DNA of 64,000 nt from Tretioscincus oriximinensis (GCA_022410635.1 JAJVDF010000139.1:1694680-1758679), one strand, 5' to 3'; positions 32,796 to 44,514 are shown, numbered from the stretch's first letter. Translations and numbers: made by a program. Notes: a model not told the origin generated them from the letters alone.

Positions 32796-33600
32796 ATCAA
32801 TACTTATAGTCATGGTGATGCAGATGTAGGCTGCCAATAAAACTGCATTGTGGAATAATAAAGGTAGATTCCCAGTTTCTGTCTGGATGTCTGGAATCTA
32901 TTTTTTGTGCATGTGGGATTGAAACACCTTTCTTAAAAGAACAATTGAAAAAAGCATTGTCTGATTGCACCTTTGTTGCACAAATAGTAGAATACTGGGA
33001 TTTAGGAGTATCATGGGAAACTAATCTGCTAGTGAAAATAAACAGCACAACAGAAATCCAGCCAGCAAAGAGGAAACTCAGGTTTCATCTATACAAAGTA
33101 CTTATGGGTGATTCTTGGATTACAGGAAGTTACCGTCACCTTATAGGTAGAAGAAGTCTTCTCACCCTGCTATGCTCCTGAAGGGAAATGATGCTGCTGT
33201 TGCATAAACCCGTGGACAGAATGTTCTCCATGCTATCTAAAAACATAGACAGAACTCCTGTCACGATTCTTGCTCTTGAATTAATGTGACTCTTTGGAGC
33301 TTTTGGCAGGGAAAGGATTGTTCCTTGAGCATAGCCCAACCTCTTGGTGATCAAAGGCATTAAGCTGCCAATTACATCAGTGTTGCTCCTAGAAGGATGG
33401 TTCAGTCTCCCAGTTTACATCAATGTCACATCAGAAACCCAATTACTGTACTTAAAATTCCCAAAATCACATTAAATGACTTAATCAGAATTTATCAAAT
33501 GAGTAAAACTATGCCAAGAAAACCCACTGCACAAGGAGAGTTGTATTTTACAAACTTGGTAAAATCAGTAACTTTACGGTTGAAGTCAGATGTCCTAAGA
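32796..33600. other. Unassigned non-coding DNA
   Basis: The plus-strand frame at 32945-33181 (78 codons) is the longest open stretch. It has no domain I recognise and no supporting splice or codon evidence. Confidence 0.35.
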
Positions 33601-33603
33601 ATC

Positions 33604-33629
33604 GGGGGGGGGGGGGGGGGGGGGGGGGG
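33604..33629. repeat. Poly-G run of 26
   Basis: An uninterrupted run of 26 G on the plus strand, capable of G-quadruplex formation. Homopolymers of this length are often misassembled, so the exact count is uncertain. Confidence 0.85.
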
Positions 33630-33764
33630 AAGGAAATTATAGAAATAATAAAATTACCAAACTAGAGGAAGAAAGGAATTTACAAAATATTTAGAGAACA
33701 ACATTATGCTTCCTGACTTAGGTTTAAAATCGCTATTTCTTTTAAAAACGAGAAAACACGTTCA

Positions 33765-34090
33765 CAGGTACGTCTCCATTCACCACTGATCTTCCTCACA
33801 GTTCTTTCTGTCCTCATTACATTTCCTGGTATTCTTGTGACATCAGAAGGCCAATGAGCTTTTTACAGCAAGGCTAAAAGTCTCATGAGGTTTAGCATGT
33901 CTATGTAAGGGAGGCCCCACTGACGTTTTCTTTTGCATTATGAAGAAGTCTGCTACTGAATTGGAAACAATGAGCAAGCGAAAAAAAGGACAAAAGGCTT
34001 TTTTTAGCAAGCGGATGGCTGATCTTCCATGAGTAAATGGGGCAAATTCTACATGATGTTGCTACTGACATCCTGAATAGGGATGGGGCC
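33765..34090 (+). repeat. Old dispersed repeat (family F)
   Basis: Highly similar in order to 49010-49390: 'cctcacagttctttctgtcc', 'ctcatgaggtttagcatgtc', 'gctgatcttccatgagtaaa', 'tggggcaaattctacatgat' and 'cctgaatagggatggggcc'. A family H MITE was inserted at its right end (34094). Confidence 0.65.
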
Positions 34091-34541
34091 TTAGCCTGCA
34101 TGCACACGAAGAGGAAAACCGTGTGAAATCCACAATCTAAATGTAATTGCGGTATTCACTGGGATTTACCAGTGGCATACCTACCTTGAAATCTGAGCGG
34201 AGCTAGCATGACGCTGTCGAGAACAAAGCAGGAGCATCAGCAGTGCATTTGCAGCCAGCTGCAATATTGCAGTACTACTGGCTGCCGTCTTCTCGCGGGG
34301 TTCGTCTCCTTGCAACAGCGTGACAGAGAGGAGGGCTCCAGACAGCTCCCAATGGAGGATGCAGGCATTTCCCTACCCAGCTGGAAAAGATCTGCAATAA
34401 GAGATTCTTCTATTGCAGCATTTTTCCAGATACACGGTGAAGCCCAGCAAAACCTCCATTATGAGGCACAGCTGGGCAGTGAAGAGATTAGAACTTCGTG
34501 TCAAGAACCAGGTAAATAAACATCGTGTGCGTGGAGCCTTA
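34091..34541. mobile_element. Harbinger-like MITE (family H-related, copy 4, 445 bp)
   Basis: The element is 34094-34538, with termini gcctgcatgcacacgaa and tcgtgtgcgtggagcc and perfect TTA duplications at 34091-34093 and 34539-34541. The interior differs from the other copies (for example 'gcaatattgcagtactactg'). It contains a 103-codon plus-strand open frame (34208-34519) with no domain I recognise. Confidence 0.72.
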
Positions 34542-34559
34542 AAGGAAAGAAAATTACAA

Positions 34560-34930
34560 CATATTTAGAGAATAGTGATTATTCCAGGCTATCAAAGGAT
34601 ATGTAAATTAGATGACTAAATTCTTTAAGTTCAAGACCCTCCTAGGTTTAATAGCCGCTGAAGCAAAAAAGGCTACTGGGAAGGCAATAACGGGCGGGGG
34701 GGGAGATCAGCTAAAAGAAAACAAATGCAATCATGGACAGAACCTTGAAAATATGCAATGATGCGTCTAGGATTCTTTTCTCTTATTGAGTCATGCAAAG
34801 GGCAACTGAGTAAAAAATGTGCTATATCAGCAACTTATGCGGGGCAGCAATAGCAGGGTTCAATAGGAATTGTATGAAAACAAACGGCTGTAAAGATTCG
34901 TCAAAGAGGAACTTCAATAGTATTGGATAT
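34560..34930 (-). mobile_element. Decayed non-LTR C-terminus, same lineage as 8900-9428
   Basis: Read on the minus strand around 34860-34760 there is EPCYCCPA, a stop, VADIAHFLLSCPLHDSIRE, matching the Cys-His knuckle region of the LINE at 8925. Stops break the frame. A run of nine G at 34695-34703 interrupts the coding part. Confidence 0.55.
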
Positions 34931-35047
34931 AAGGAGCAAGCCGGATTGGAAAACCTAAGAGATTTTAATTAAGGAGGCATCCTGCATCGCATTGTGATTA
35001 GATCTCGGTGTAAAAAAAAGATAATGTTATACTCCACTGCTTTTTGG

Positions 35048-35225
35048 TTAGGTGCACACGACGATTTAAAAACTAGGAGATAGCAATCGCGTGTCTGTGC
35101 ACACCAAACATGTATATTACGAGACCAAATGCGNCAGTTCTGTAACATCACTCCCTGATCTTGTCGCAGTGCAATCCGAGGATTTTTTTTACTCACAACA
35201 GCCAATAGAAACAGCCATGTTTTCC
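35048..35225. mobile_element. Harbinger-like MITE (family H, copy 5, truncated)
   Basis: The left end ggtgcacacgacg follows TTA (35048-35050). The family core 'cgtgtctgtgcacaccaaac' is at about 35089-35108. The right terminus is missing. Confidence 0.65.
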
Positions 35226-35424
35226 ATCAACAGTGTGGTCTCCTGATAAACCTGGGATGTGGAGGAAATGTTCTTGGGATTCCACTGTACTGGGTATACT
35301 CATGATGCACTCAATTAATCTGCCACATTAATCTGCTGAGAGGACAGAAGAATACAGTTCCCCTCTCTTGCAAACCAGAAGGACAGACCCCTCTAAGCTA
35401 AGGTTACCAGATAAAACCCATGGT

Positions 35425-35640
35425 AGTCAATTTCAGAGAAATAGCCGTGTTAGTCTAGCAGAAAGTCCAGCAAAGGAGCTAGCAGCACTTTGAGACTAAC
35501 TTGAGAAAAGTGATTGGCATAAGCTTTCGTAGACAGGTCTACTTCTTCAGATGCATCTGAAGAAGTAGACCTGTCTACGAAAGCTTATGCCAACCACTTT
35601 TCTCAAGTTAGTCTCAAAGTGCTGCTAGCTCCTTTCCTTA
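35425..35640. mobile_element. Penelope-derived long palindrome (82-bp arms)
   Basis: A Penelope tail (35425-35553) runs directly into its own reverse complement. The arms 35472-35553 and 35554-35635 are inverted with a single mismatch, centred on agatgcatct. The sequence 'cataagctttcgtagac' in the arms matches 23640-23680. The equivalent arrangement at 16076-16925 is split by a CR1. Confidence 0.88.
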
Positions 35641-36890
35641 GATAAAATCCAGGTAGAGCTCTAACCCTTTGATTACTGTAGATGAGAGGAACTTTTACCA
35701 GGTGCAGCTTCTAATACCTGCAACACCGGGGGGACGGGGNNGACGACGACAGGGAGGGTAACGTTTTCATACTCATTAAAAGTGCAAACTTTCATCCCAG
35801 ATTTCATCTCCAGGCAAACTGTGGAGGGGAAAAATAGTAAATATGCAGTGTTACCTAATTTCTAGTCTGGCTTGGTGGCTGAATTTTCCTTTTTCCATTA
35901 TTGATTTAAAGCAACATATATTACGTTACCACCAATCAATTTCTCACAAGCTGAATTCCATTATTTTTATAGTCCTCACAGATGCAGAGTTATAGTTCTA
36001 GGATTAAGACATTTTAAAAGGAAGCTTGATGGTTGAGATTGTAAAACTGAAGATATGTGAAATTTTGTGTGACCTGGTTGCCAGTCTAGGAATAACAGTT
36101 GTTGGTTGTTTGGGAGGGTGTGTGGAATGGGCGAATCAAATCCCTAGGGATGAACTATTGACCCAACAACCAGACCCTCATCAACAGAGTGTCTAACAAT
36201 ACATTATTAATCACTTCTTTCCTTGTGCGCCTTGATTATTTTTAAGCCAAAAGAAACATTGCAGAAAGTTTGCAGAATTTTGTTTCTTTAAACAAAGGGA
36301 AGAGAAGTATTTTCCCCTCGCTATTCTTTGTTGCAATAACATAAAAGAGAAAAGGTGAAGCATTACTTCATTGACTTTGGCAGTTTCATACACTACAAGC
36401 TTTGGATGCGTTTTATGATAGCAAAACTCTGTTGCTGGAGAGGCGATATATGGCCCAGGCAGATAATTGGATAGGTTGGTTGTTATGTTTGTGATAGATC
36501 CACCTGTTAATCCTGGTCAACATACCCATGCCCTTTGAATAACTACACTCTGATCCATTCCAAGTTATAGAATAAAGACAAAGATCTTCTGTGGGGGAAT
36601 CATTTCCGATTAGATTCACCCTTGAGTTAGGGAGAGATATTAAATTGTATAACCTCTTTTCTCATTAAAACAAACAAACAAAGGTCTGCACCTGTTGTTT
36701 TGTGAAGATTGTTTTTGTATTATTAATTCACCTATGTGGAGCGCAACTGTGATGCTTGGGCCAGGCAGCCCGGGGCTCTGTGGTCAGAGTGGCTAACAGT
36801 GGTTGGTGGCCATGCAAGAAGGGCAGGTTCAGTGGCGTTCGGCCAATCATGTGCGTTCAGGGTAATGGACACTGATTGTGTTCACTCACC
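35641..36890. other. Unassigned non-coding DNA
   Basis: There is a short GACGAC patch near 35741. Nothing else is recognised. Confidence 0.4.
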
Positions 36891-36894
36891 TCAG

Positions 36895-37190
36895 AAGGCT
36901 GATTGCCACGATTGAGATGGACAATTAATTGAGATGGACAAGTTAGCCCTTTTGATAAGTGATAAACATTGGACAAACTTGTTACAAACAGGATACTTTT
37001 TATAGACTTTTTACAAGAAATAGAAGGCGGACTTCCAATCACATGCTTTGAAGATTAAAGGACCATTGATGTGGAGCGATTAACAAAGTAATTTATGGAG
37101 GAATAAAATGATATATGGGGCCAGATTTATAAATGAGATGGAGCAGAACAAGAAGAAGTCATTGAATTCACTGTAAAGGGGGAAAAAGGA
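36895..37190 (+). mobile_element. Possible L1-like 3' UTR
   Basis: Purine-rich sequence such as 'tacaagaaatagaaggcgga' and 'gatatatggggccagattta' resembles a LINE 3' UTR in style. No coding part is present, so this is a weak call. Confidence 0.3.
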
Positions 37191-37328
37191 TTGCAACTTG
37201 AAAGAATTTAGTTTATTTATAAATAAAACAATAGTAACATATGCGGATTCTCTTGTATAACCCCCACACCACTCCTGGACAACTTAGGAAGAAAGCTGCA
37301 AGTGAATAGTCGAATGAGCTCTTCAGCC

Positions 37329-37735
37329 TTAGGCTAGGTGCACACCATGACTTAAAAACTTCTGCACTGCTACAATCCGGAATATAGCAATTGCATGTCC
37401 GTGCAACCAAACATGTATATTCTGTGGCCAAGGCCCCAGTTCCATAACATCGCTCACCAATCTCATTGCAGTCCGAGAGGTTTTTTTTAAAACTTGCAAC
37501 AACCAATAGAAACAANGCAATTGTTTTGTCATCTTGTGTCTAATTTGTGCACATGCATTCGCTCGCAAAAATACAGGGGTTCTCTGGAACGATGCTTGAA
37601 TATCTGAGCAATGGACAAAAATAGAAAAAAGCATTTATTGTGGATCGACTAATGAAAAAAAATTGGCACTTGTGCCCGCAACTGCCTGATTGCACTACGA
37701 ACGAGGTAGAAAAACACCATGTGCACATAGCCTTA
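37329..37735. mobile_element. Harbinger-like MITE (family H, copy 6, 401 bp)
   Basis: The element is 37332-37732, with termini ggctaggtgcacacca and tggtgt..gcacatagcc-type inverted ends (right end 'atgtgcacatagcc'). Both sides have a perfect TTA duplication. It carries the core 'gcatgtccgtgcaaccaaac' and an ATCCGGAATATAGC segment at 37376. Confidence 0.78.
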
Positions 37736-38688
37736 ATATTTCATTGACTAGTCTTCAGTGCTACTTGCTATATTCAATTAATTCAGCTCAATTCTCTCCA
37801 GGTTGATCTTATGTTTTCTTGATAATAAATAAATAAATATTTGTTTTTGAAAACAAATGCAAATTTCTAATAGTATTTTTTAAAAGATGGATAGACTATG
37901 TCAGGGAAACAACCAATATGAATTTGGGCAAACTTTAGGTCACAGTTAAGGACAGAAGAAACTGATATGCTATGATCCAATTGAACAAAAGTCTGAAAAC
38001 CTTGGCCATGCAATTTCTTATCATTTACAGGCAGAAACATTCAGACATGAAGAAGAAACTACTTTTGAAACCGTCACAGCTTTTTGACTTTTAGCGAAAT
38101 ACAGAGAAGACCCTTCAGAAGTGCACATATGACTTAGCATGTGATTGGAAAGCAATTTGGATTCTAGCCCTTGAAAACGGAACTCTTTCAACAATTTCAA
38201 TTAAGCTATGTTGTTAAAATGTTTTAATGTGTGACTTCACCCTTCATTTTACGGCATTCCTGGAATACTGTTACAAATACAATAAATGTTCATTTAATCT
38301 TGAACGCTCTACTAGTTGTCATTTGTGAGACAGTGCAGTAAAATGATCAGAAGTTCTAAATGGCCTATTTTATATAGAATACAATATCCTTTGCTATAGC
38401 TGTGAGGTACCAGTATGTTTTAAGAGAAGAGTTATTTTAGGATTTAAAGTTAGACATTTAAAAGGAGCTTGTTCGTATTTCATTTGGTACAGAGCTTCCC
38501 GTAGAAGTTAATCAATCTCTAAATGTTCTGACTATTTCAGTCCCTTAACTTGAGCGTGAATATAACTGATTCTAAACACTGTTTTCTCTGGGTTTTTAAA
38601 GTATGTTTTCATAATAAGCTACTTATTACTTATTATCAGCTAATCAGAATCCCCCATCAGAATGAATATCTTATAATTCTAAAAGATA
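37736..38688. other. Unassigned A/T-rich DNA
   Basis: There is an (AAAT)n patch near 37825-37840. No gene or repeat family recognised. Confidence 0.4.
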
Positions 38689-39063
38689 GGTGGTGTTTAT
38701 TGAAGTGTATAAAAGCATGCAAGGGATGGGTAAACTGATGGGCGGAAGAGTTAGGACAGACAAGGGAAAATATTTCTTTTACCCAAAGGGTCATTAGTTT
38801 ATGGAATTTACTTCCAGAAGAGGTGGCATTAGAAACCTGGATAGCTTTCACATAGGATTAGACAAATTAATGGAAACCAAGTGCATCAATATCTGCTAAG
38901 ATGCATGTCTTGATGGTGCAAATATCATTTGCAGGGAGTTGAGAACAGGTGAAGGTTATGCCTTCTGCTTGAGAATGCCCAAGAGCCACTGTGGGAGACA
39001 GAATCCTGGACTAGATGAGCTGTGGCCTGATTCAGCAGAGCTCCTCTTACATTCTTATGTACA
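38689..39063 (+). mobile_element. CR1 3' end (plus orientation)
   Basis: It begins in the C-terminal codons ('attgaagtgtataaaagcat'), passes 'gaatttacttccagaagagg' and ends 'ctcctcttacattcttatgt'. This is one of only two CR1 copies in plus orientation here. Confidence 0.85.
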
Positions 39064-41043
39064 AGAATTCATTGCATATACTAAACTTGTATTGTTGTGA
39101 GTGACGGTTATCATTTGATGCATGGTATTTTCACTTTGTGTTCATCAAACTGTCTCTCTGTTGCAAGTCTTCTAAAGCTCTCTGTGCAATATATATGATT
39201 ATGGTAATTTGGAAATGAAACATAAGAGTAGAAAAAAAGCATGATAAATGCATATCATCGTTGCCTTTACAGCTCTAGTAAATTTCGTACTGAAGGCTGG
39301 TTGGAATTGACTTCGACTTGTTTGTGTAATGATCATTTTGGAAATGAGTCAATCAACAAGCTTTTCCTTGCTCATTATTATTTGTCTGAAAGACTTTAAA
39401 ACCTATTTTTATTTTTTTAATCAATTTATTTCTTAGCAATATTGCAGCCTATAGCTGGCACTGAAGCAGGCTATATCCTTCTGGTTTATAACAGTTGCAA
39501 ATGTAAAAGACTTATCTCTAATACCAAAGACATTTATGTTTACAGCAAAATATTTCATTTTCTCCTAAATACATGGTTAATAAAAACAGTCACATTCTAA
39601 AAAAAATCTCTTACCATCATTGTTTTAAAAGTATTTTTTTNAAAAAAAAATAGCCCAACATCCTTTATCAAATGTTGAATTCATCTGAAATCTTGGATTT
39701 AGAATGATTTAACCCCACCAAAGGCCAGGACAACAAATATGTTTGGATGGATTGTAGTACTTCAGTTTTACAGGATTATGGGTTGGTTCTGGAGCTATTA
39801 GATTGTTTTATATTGCCATCCTAAAGATAGCTATATTCAGCTTCCCTGGGTATTATGGGATGTGCTTTTTATGAGTTTGACTCTCCCCTTCTACAAATAG
39901 CTTGTAGGAAGTGAAGTGAAAATTTCATTTATAGACAGTTCTATGAGAAGACCATTAAAATATACTATATTTGGCGGTTTTATGCATAGGTGTGTGGAGG
40001 AAAAGTATGTACCGGGGAAAAAAGTAAAAAGAAAACAAAAAGTAATCAATAATTTGCACAACGCTTCACATTTAATGTCAAATTACAACTTAGCAATTCA
40101 TTATATTTTCAAACATCTAATAAGATATGAAACTCATGCAATTAATGCTTTTTAATTGTGTTTTAAGTACAAATGGTTCCTTTATGAATCACACAGCATG
40201 GTGTTTATATGAAGTCCTTTCACGGTGCATGTGACAATACTACACTATGCTGCATCTACATTTGCCTTCTGGGACATCTATTTGATTCATACTCTTGCTG
40301 TAAAGCCCATCTCCCTTCTACTGTATAGATGCTTAGAGACAGTAGCAGGTGATTTGGAGGCATGGTTTTCAGCCCTTTGTCGACATAAGGTGAATTAAAG
40401 TTCAGCTTTGTTATCCTCTGCAGGGACCTTTCACTGTCAGTCAGTTGGATTCCCCAAGAACTACACACTCGCCCCACTATTCCTTCTGGTCAGGCTAGAA
40501 AAGCTGGTTCCCTGCTGAATTAATAAAATGAATAAAAAGCCAGCCAGTTTCAAGTGACAAGATTCAAAAACTTTTAAGGCTTTTTTCATACATACATGGC
40601 TGTGTACACACAAACATACTTGATTTTGAGGTGAGAAGCAAGTTCACTACTAACTACTCCAGAGCCACAAAAATTGCAGGCAAACTATTCCTTCTAGTGA
40701 TGCAGCTTAATAACTAGGGACAGTTGAGGCTGCTACGGATGAATAATTGTGTTTGCAAGGGCACGGGATGAATAGTAAAGGAAGTTGAGCAAAACATTAC
40801 TTTCCAGCTATGGCTCCATTTGGATTTTTTGTACTCTGCAAGCCCTGCGGGTATCCCCCAATTCCAGGCGCTGTCGCGCAATACCTCTGAGAGGCACATT
40901 AGATGGGGAAGGCATTGTCCACTGCTTGCAAAGATGTCGCTGAGCCTCCAGAGCCCCACACAAATGGTTGCTAGCACTGAGTGCGATCAGTGCTTTCTAG
41001 AATGGTTGTGGGGTCTCTTCATCCTTGATCCCTGCGTAGGCAC
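39064..41043. other. Largely repeat-poor unassigned DNA
   Basis: 39070-39400 and 39900-40200 are A/T-rich and look single-copy. 40250-41040 is more GC-balanced, with short frames on both strands and no domain. Confidence 0.4.
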
Positions 41044-41430
41044 CCTCTCCTGCTACTAGCAGAAGAAGAAGGGGAAGAAGGGGAAGAAGAGGAAGAAGGG
41101 GAAGCAGAAGCAGAAGCAGAAGAAGAAGCAGAAGAAGAAGAAGAACTGGGTTCTTATACCCCACTTTTCTCACCTTTCACTCAAAGTGGCTTACAAGGGT
41201 ATTTTGCCCGAAGGCTTACATTCTTTCTTCCCCACCAGGCTGTGGTAGTTCCCATGTATCTATTTGCAGTCAGGTGCAATTTCTTCCAATTCATGCTTTC
41301 GAATAGCTGGGTTGGCTAGAGCTACAGGCTAGTGGAAGGTGCTCATCCCTCCCCATGTCCAACACAGGCTTCGAAACCCCACCTCCCAGGTGAGAGATGG
41401 ATTCCTAAGCGACTGAGCCATAGAAGAGTG
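41044..41430 (-). repeat. Full-length tRNA-derived SINE with (GAA)n tail
   Basis: The tail (gaagaagggg and gaagcaga units) is at 41060-41145, followed by 'tataccccacttttctcacc', the body, and a head at 41380-41425. On the minus strand the head reads 'atggctcagtcgcttaggaa', with a B-box-like 'ggggtttcgaagcc'. It is the best copy of the family on this strand. Confidence 0.85.
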
Positions 41431-41652
41431 AGTGGGCTGCACTTGCAGGGAACACACAAAATTCAAATTGAGACATCACTGAATGGTAGCAATTAGGACA
41501 CCTTCCTTAAACACACAAATCTCCATTCTACATCCTTGCCAGCCACTACTGACTTGGAGATGCCCTTCTGCCCTCCTTTTTGTATGCCATGAATTCTTAA
41601 TAGAAAAGTCTGTTCATTTAGGATTTGGATGGTCAAGTTCCCCAGTTTTTTC

Positions 41653-42577
41653 CAGACTGACCAGATTTACTGAGGCCCAAATCAGGGTAAATAATATTCT
41701 TATCAATTTGCATATTCATGAATATGCACATATCCCCTGAGAAACCCCTTCCATGCAATAAATTTGCAAAGCACGTGAGAAATTTACGATATCACTTCCG
41801 AGGGGCGGAGCCCAAAGTTACATCATTTTGTGATGTTGCTTCTGGGGTGGGTCATAAAAATTCCCTTTAGAGAATCTATGGAAAATGATGGCTACCTCTT
41901 TGGGGCACCACCATTGAAGACATTTACAAAACTTCTCTGAAACCTGTCTCGGTGGAGCTTTTTACCTTCCAATTAACACATTAACACATTCTCGGGGCCT
42001 GAAGAACTTCACTGAAATCTCTAACACAACCAGATGGGGAAAGCCCCATTTTGACTTGATACCTGGCATTAGTTCTGTAGTTTTCAATACATCTCTTCAG
42101 CAGCCGTGTGGTGTCTTTTTGTTTTTCGTCTACTACCTCTTTGGGGCAGCAAAAACAGGAAGACCTTCCAGTGCCAAACCATGGATGTGGCAAAAATAGA
42201 AATAAAGAGTCTTGTATGTAGGTCCAAATTTGGGGTGCTTGACGTCCCTAAGCAAGAATTTATTTTAAAATAAATAAATACTAGACCTTTGGGAGCTGGC
42301 CTTGGTTGCCAGAACCTCCAAGTGGTGCTACTGTGGATTAAAAATTAAAATAAAAAAATGGGTAAAAAAAAAAATCATTATTTTTTACTGTGGGGGAGTA
42401 TCACTGGGAGCTACCATCATTTGCCAAAGCTTGTTAGCAGTGCTGTAGTACATTTCTTCTAAAAAAAACCCCAAAACTTTTTTTCAGCAAAAACCGGGGA
42501 ACTTGCTCCCACCCGGGTGGGGTAGACATCCCAAAACCGGGCTTACCCCAGGAAACTGGGATCATCTGGTCAGCCTA
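41653..42577. mobile_element. Long TA-MITE of the foldback family, with internal insertion
   Basis: The left end agactgaccagat and right end atctggtcagccta (TA at 42576-42577) are family termini. Subterminal sequence matches 24168-24655 in reverse, including the octamer in reverse at 41706-41713. About 450 extra bases (roughly 41790-42245) are absent from the other long copies. Part of this extra block is bounded by an exact 16-bp direct repeat (41892-41907 and 42133-42148). Confidence 0.65.
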
Positions 42578-43435
42578 GCCTTTCCTCATATAATATAATG
42601 TTTGCACTTAACAAACAAAGTCCACTGATTGGTCAGATAATTATACCCCAGATAATTGTAATCCCAATCTTCACACTTAGAGTACAATTATATATTCCAA
42701 TCGTAGCTTCATAAATAGTATCGATATATGCAAAAGCTTTCTTGCATACTAGACGGTTGGCATGCAAAACCTTTACATATCCTCTATGTACAAGGATTTT
42801 ATTGTGGCCGAGAATTGTACACAGAGAACAGTTCCTTTGCTTACAAGTAAAAGCTAGATTTATGGTTTAACAGTTTTCTGTTTCTGGCTAGTATTGCACA
42901 ATGAAACATCCCCACAAAATCAGTAGTGGTAGAGTCTGTTTTCTCCCCTCAGGACACTGCCACCTAGGCTTGCTAATCCTCCTGAATTGTCTGGGAGTCA
43001 ATAAAACCAATAGCATCAGCAGTGTTAAAATTCAGTACCTTAAAAAACACAGTTAACAGTGCCTGAAAAGAAAATCAAGTCACTTCTTGTCAAGACGTTG
43101 GGCTCATAGGCATTTTGAGGAGTTTTTCTATTTTCCATCTCTTGATAGAAGAGACTTTAGTCAGGGGCCTTCTGTTATAGAACTGATGATCCTTAATTTC
43201 TTGATTCGTTGGTTTTAATTGGTAATGTTCTTGGGCCAAAAGAGTTAAAAACACACGACGGTTGATTTCTCTTCCACAATCGCTGCACAATTGACTCAGG
43301 GATCATGTGTCATGGTGGCAGGTTGCACCATTCAACTGTAGCGTTTGTCATCGGAAGCAGTACTATTGGGTTGTTCTCCTTCATTTAAGAAATGCTCTTG
43401 CTCCTGGGGATTGCAGAATTATTATATGAGAAACT
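42578..43435. other. Unassigned non-coding DNA
   Basis: No repeat or gene recognised; short frames only. Confidence 0.4.
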
Positions 43436-43439
43436 GTAG

Positions 43440-43885
43440 GGGTTAAGAACAGGCCTTTCAACAGGAAGGCTGTTCATTCGTGGCCCGTGTGTCTGTCATG
43501 GAGAAGGTGAGCTTCTTCTACTGGCTTCTTTAGCTAACCTAGCTGTTTGAAAGTCAGCAATCACAAATAGTTGAATAGGTACCATCATATCAATGGGGAA
43601 AATAGAATGAAAGCCTTTGGGCAAAAATAGTTTGTAAGTTGCTTTATAGGCTGACCAGATGACCCCTATGGGGNTTTTTGAAAACCTGTTTTTGGGGTGT
43701 CTCCCAGTTTTATCTGAGGAAAAAAAATTAAAAAAACAAAACATTTTTTGAAAAAAAATATTTTTTTGAAAAAAAAATCCTGAGAAAAAATTGGGAGGCA
43801 CTCCAAAACTGAGTTTTCAATGCCCCCCCAAAAGGGGTCATCTGGTCAGCCTACCCCTTTGAGTGAGAAAAGCAGACATGAATCT
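43440..43885 (+). repeat. SINE-related repeat split by foldback MITE
   Basis: It starts as in 21100 ('ggggttaagaacaggccttt'), continues with 'aagcctttgggcaaaaatag' and 'tttgtaagttgcttta', is interrupted by the MITE, and resumes 'cccctttgagtgagaaaagc'. The SINE predates the MITE. Confidence 0.7.
43647..43853. mobile_element. Palindromic foldback MITE (copy 3)
   Basis: The element is 43649-43851 between TA dinucleotides. It starts ggctgaccagatgacccc and ends ggggtcatctggtcagcc. A/T-rich repeats in the loop lengthen it to 203 bp. It is inserted into the SINE body. Confidence 0.85.
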
Positions 43886-44350
43886 GGTGAAATAAGAAAT
43901 TCCAGTAAGAAATTAGTACCATGAGAAGATTAATCTGACTTCTTCCACTTATGTGTCCTTCACTCCTCTTTCTTTCTGCTTCTTTCTCCAGCTTTGCAAA
44001 GAATATTGGGAGACCTCATAAACAGATTTGCAGTTTTACACCTGGTATACTTCTCAGAGCCAGTTTAAGATGAAAAAGAAAACAAGACAATTCTTCCTTC
44101 TTTTCTTCTAATCCCAAGATTATTCTGTTTTGGAGTTATTAAAATGCACAGATCTCTCAAATCATTCCTTACCAGCCCATATTTCTTATAAACAGGGCAC
44201 TCTTCTGCTCAAATTTCTGGATTCCGTTTTTAGGATGAAAAACTCAGTTAATAAAAAATCCCCACTCTTGTTTCACCATCCATGAATAAATTGCTTCCAG
44301 ATATCAGTCTGCTCTGCATCTGGATGTTTCTTCCTTATTCCACCGTATTT

Positions 44351-44389
44351 TATTCTGGAATAAAGCACTGACTGCTTTATTCCAGAATA
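44351..44389. repeat. Perfect 17-bp inverted repeat with TTCnnGAA cores
   Basis: Arms tattctggaataaagca (44351-44367) and tgctttattccagaata (44373-44389) surround a 5-base loop. Each arm has a TTCnnGAA core, and another occurs just downstream near 44404. It lies near a partial family H element. Confidence 0.85.
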
Positions 44390-44514
44390 TTCATGCATCA
44401 TTCCAGAATATCAACTATGGTACACTAAACACCTATGGAAGTTGGCTACCCATGTTCCAGGAAGCCAAGGCTATAAATAGCTACTTAGATGGACTTCTTG
44501 ATGCTGCCTCTGAT

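Noticed and set aside
34208..34519. 103-codon frame as a gene
   Set aside because: It lies wholly within a TTA-flanked MITE and shows no domain. It is kept only as a finding for checking.
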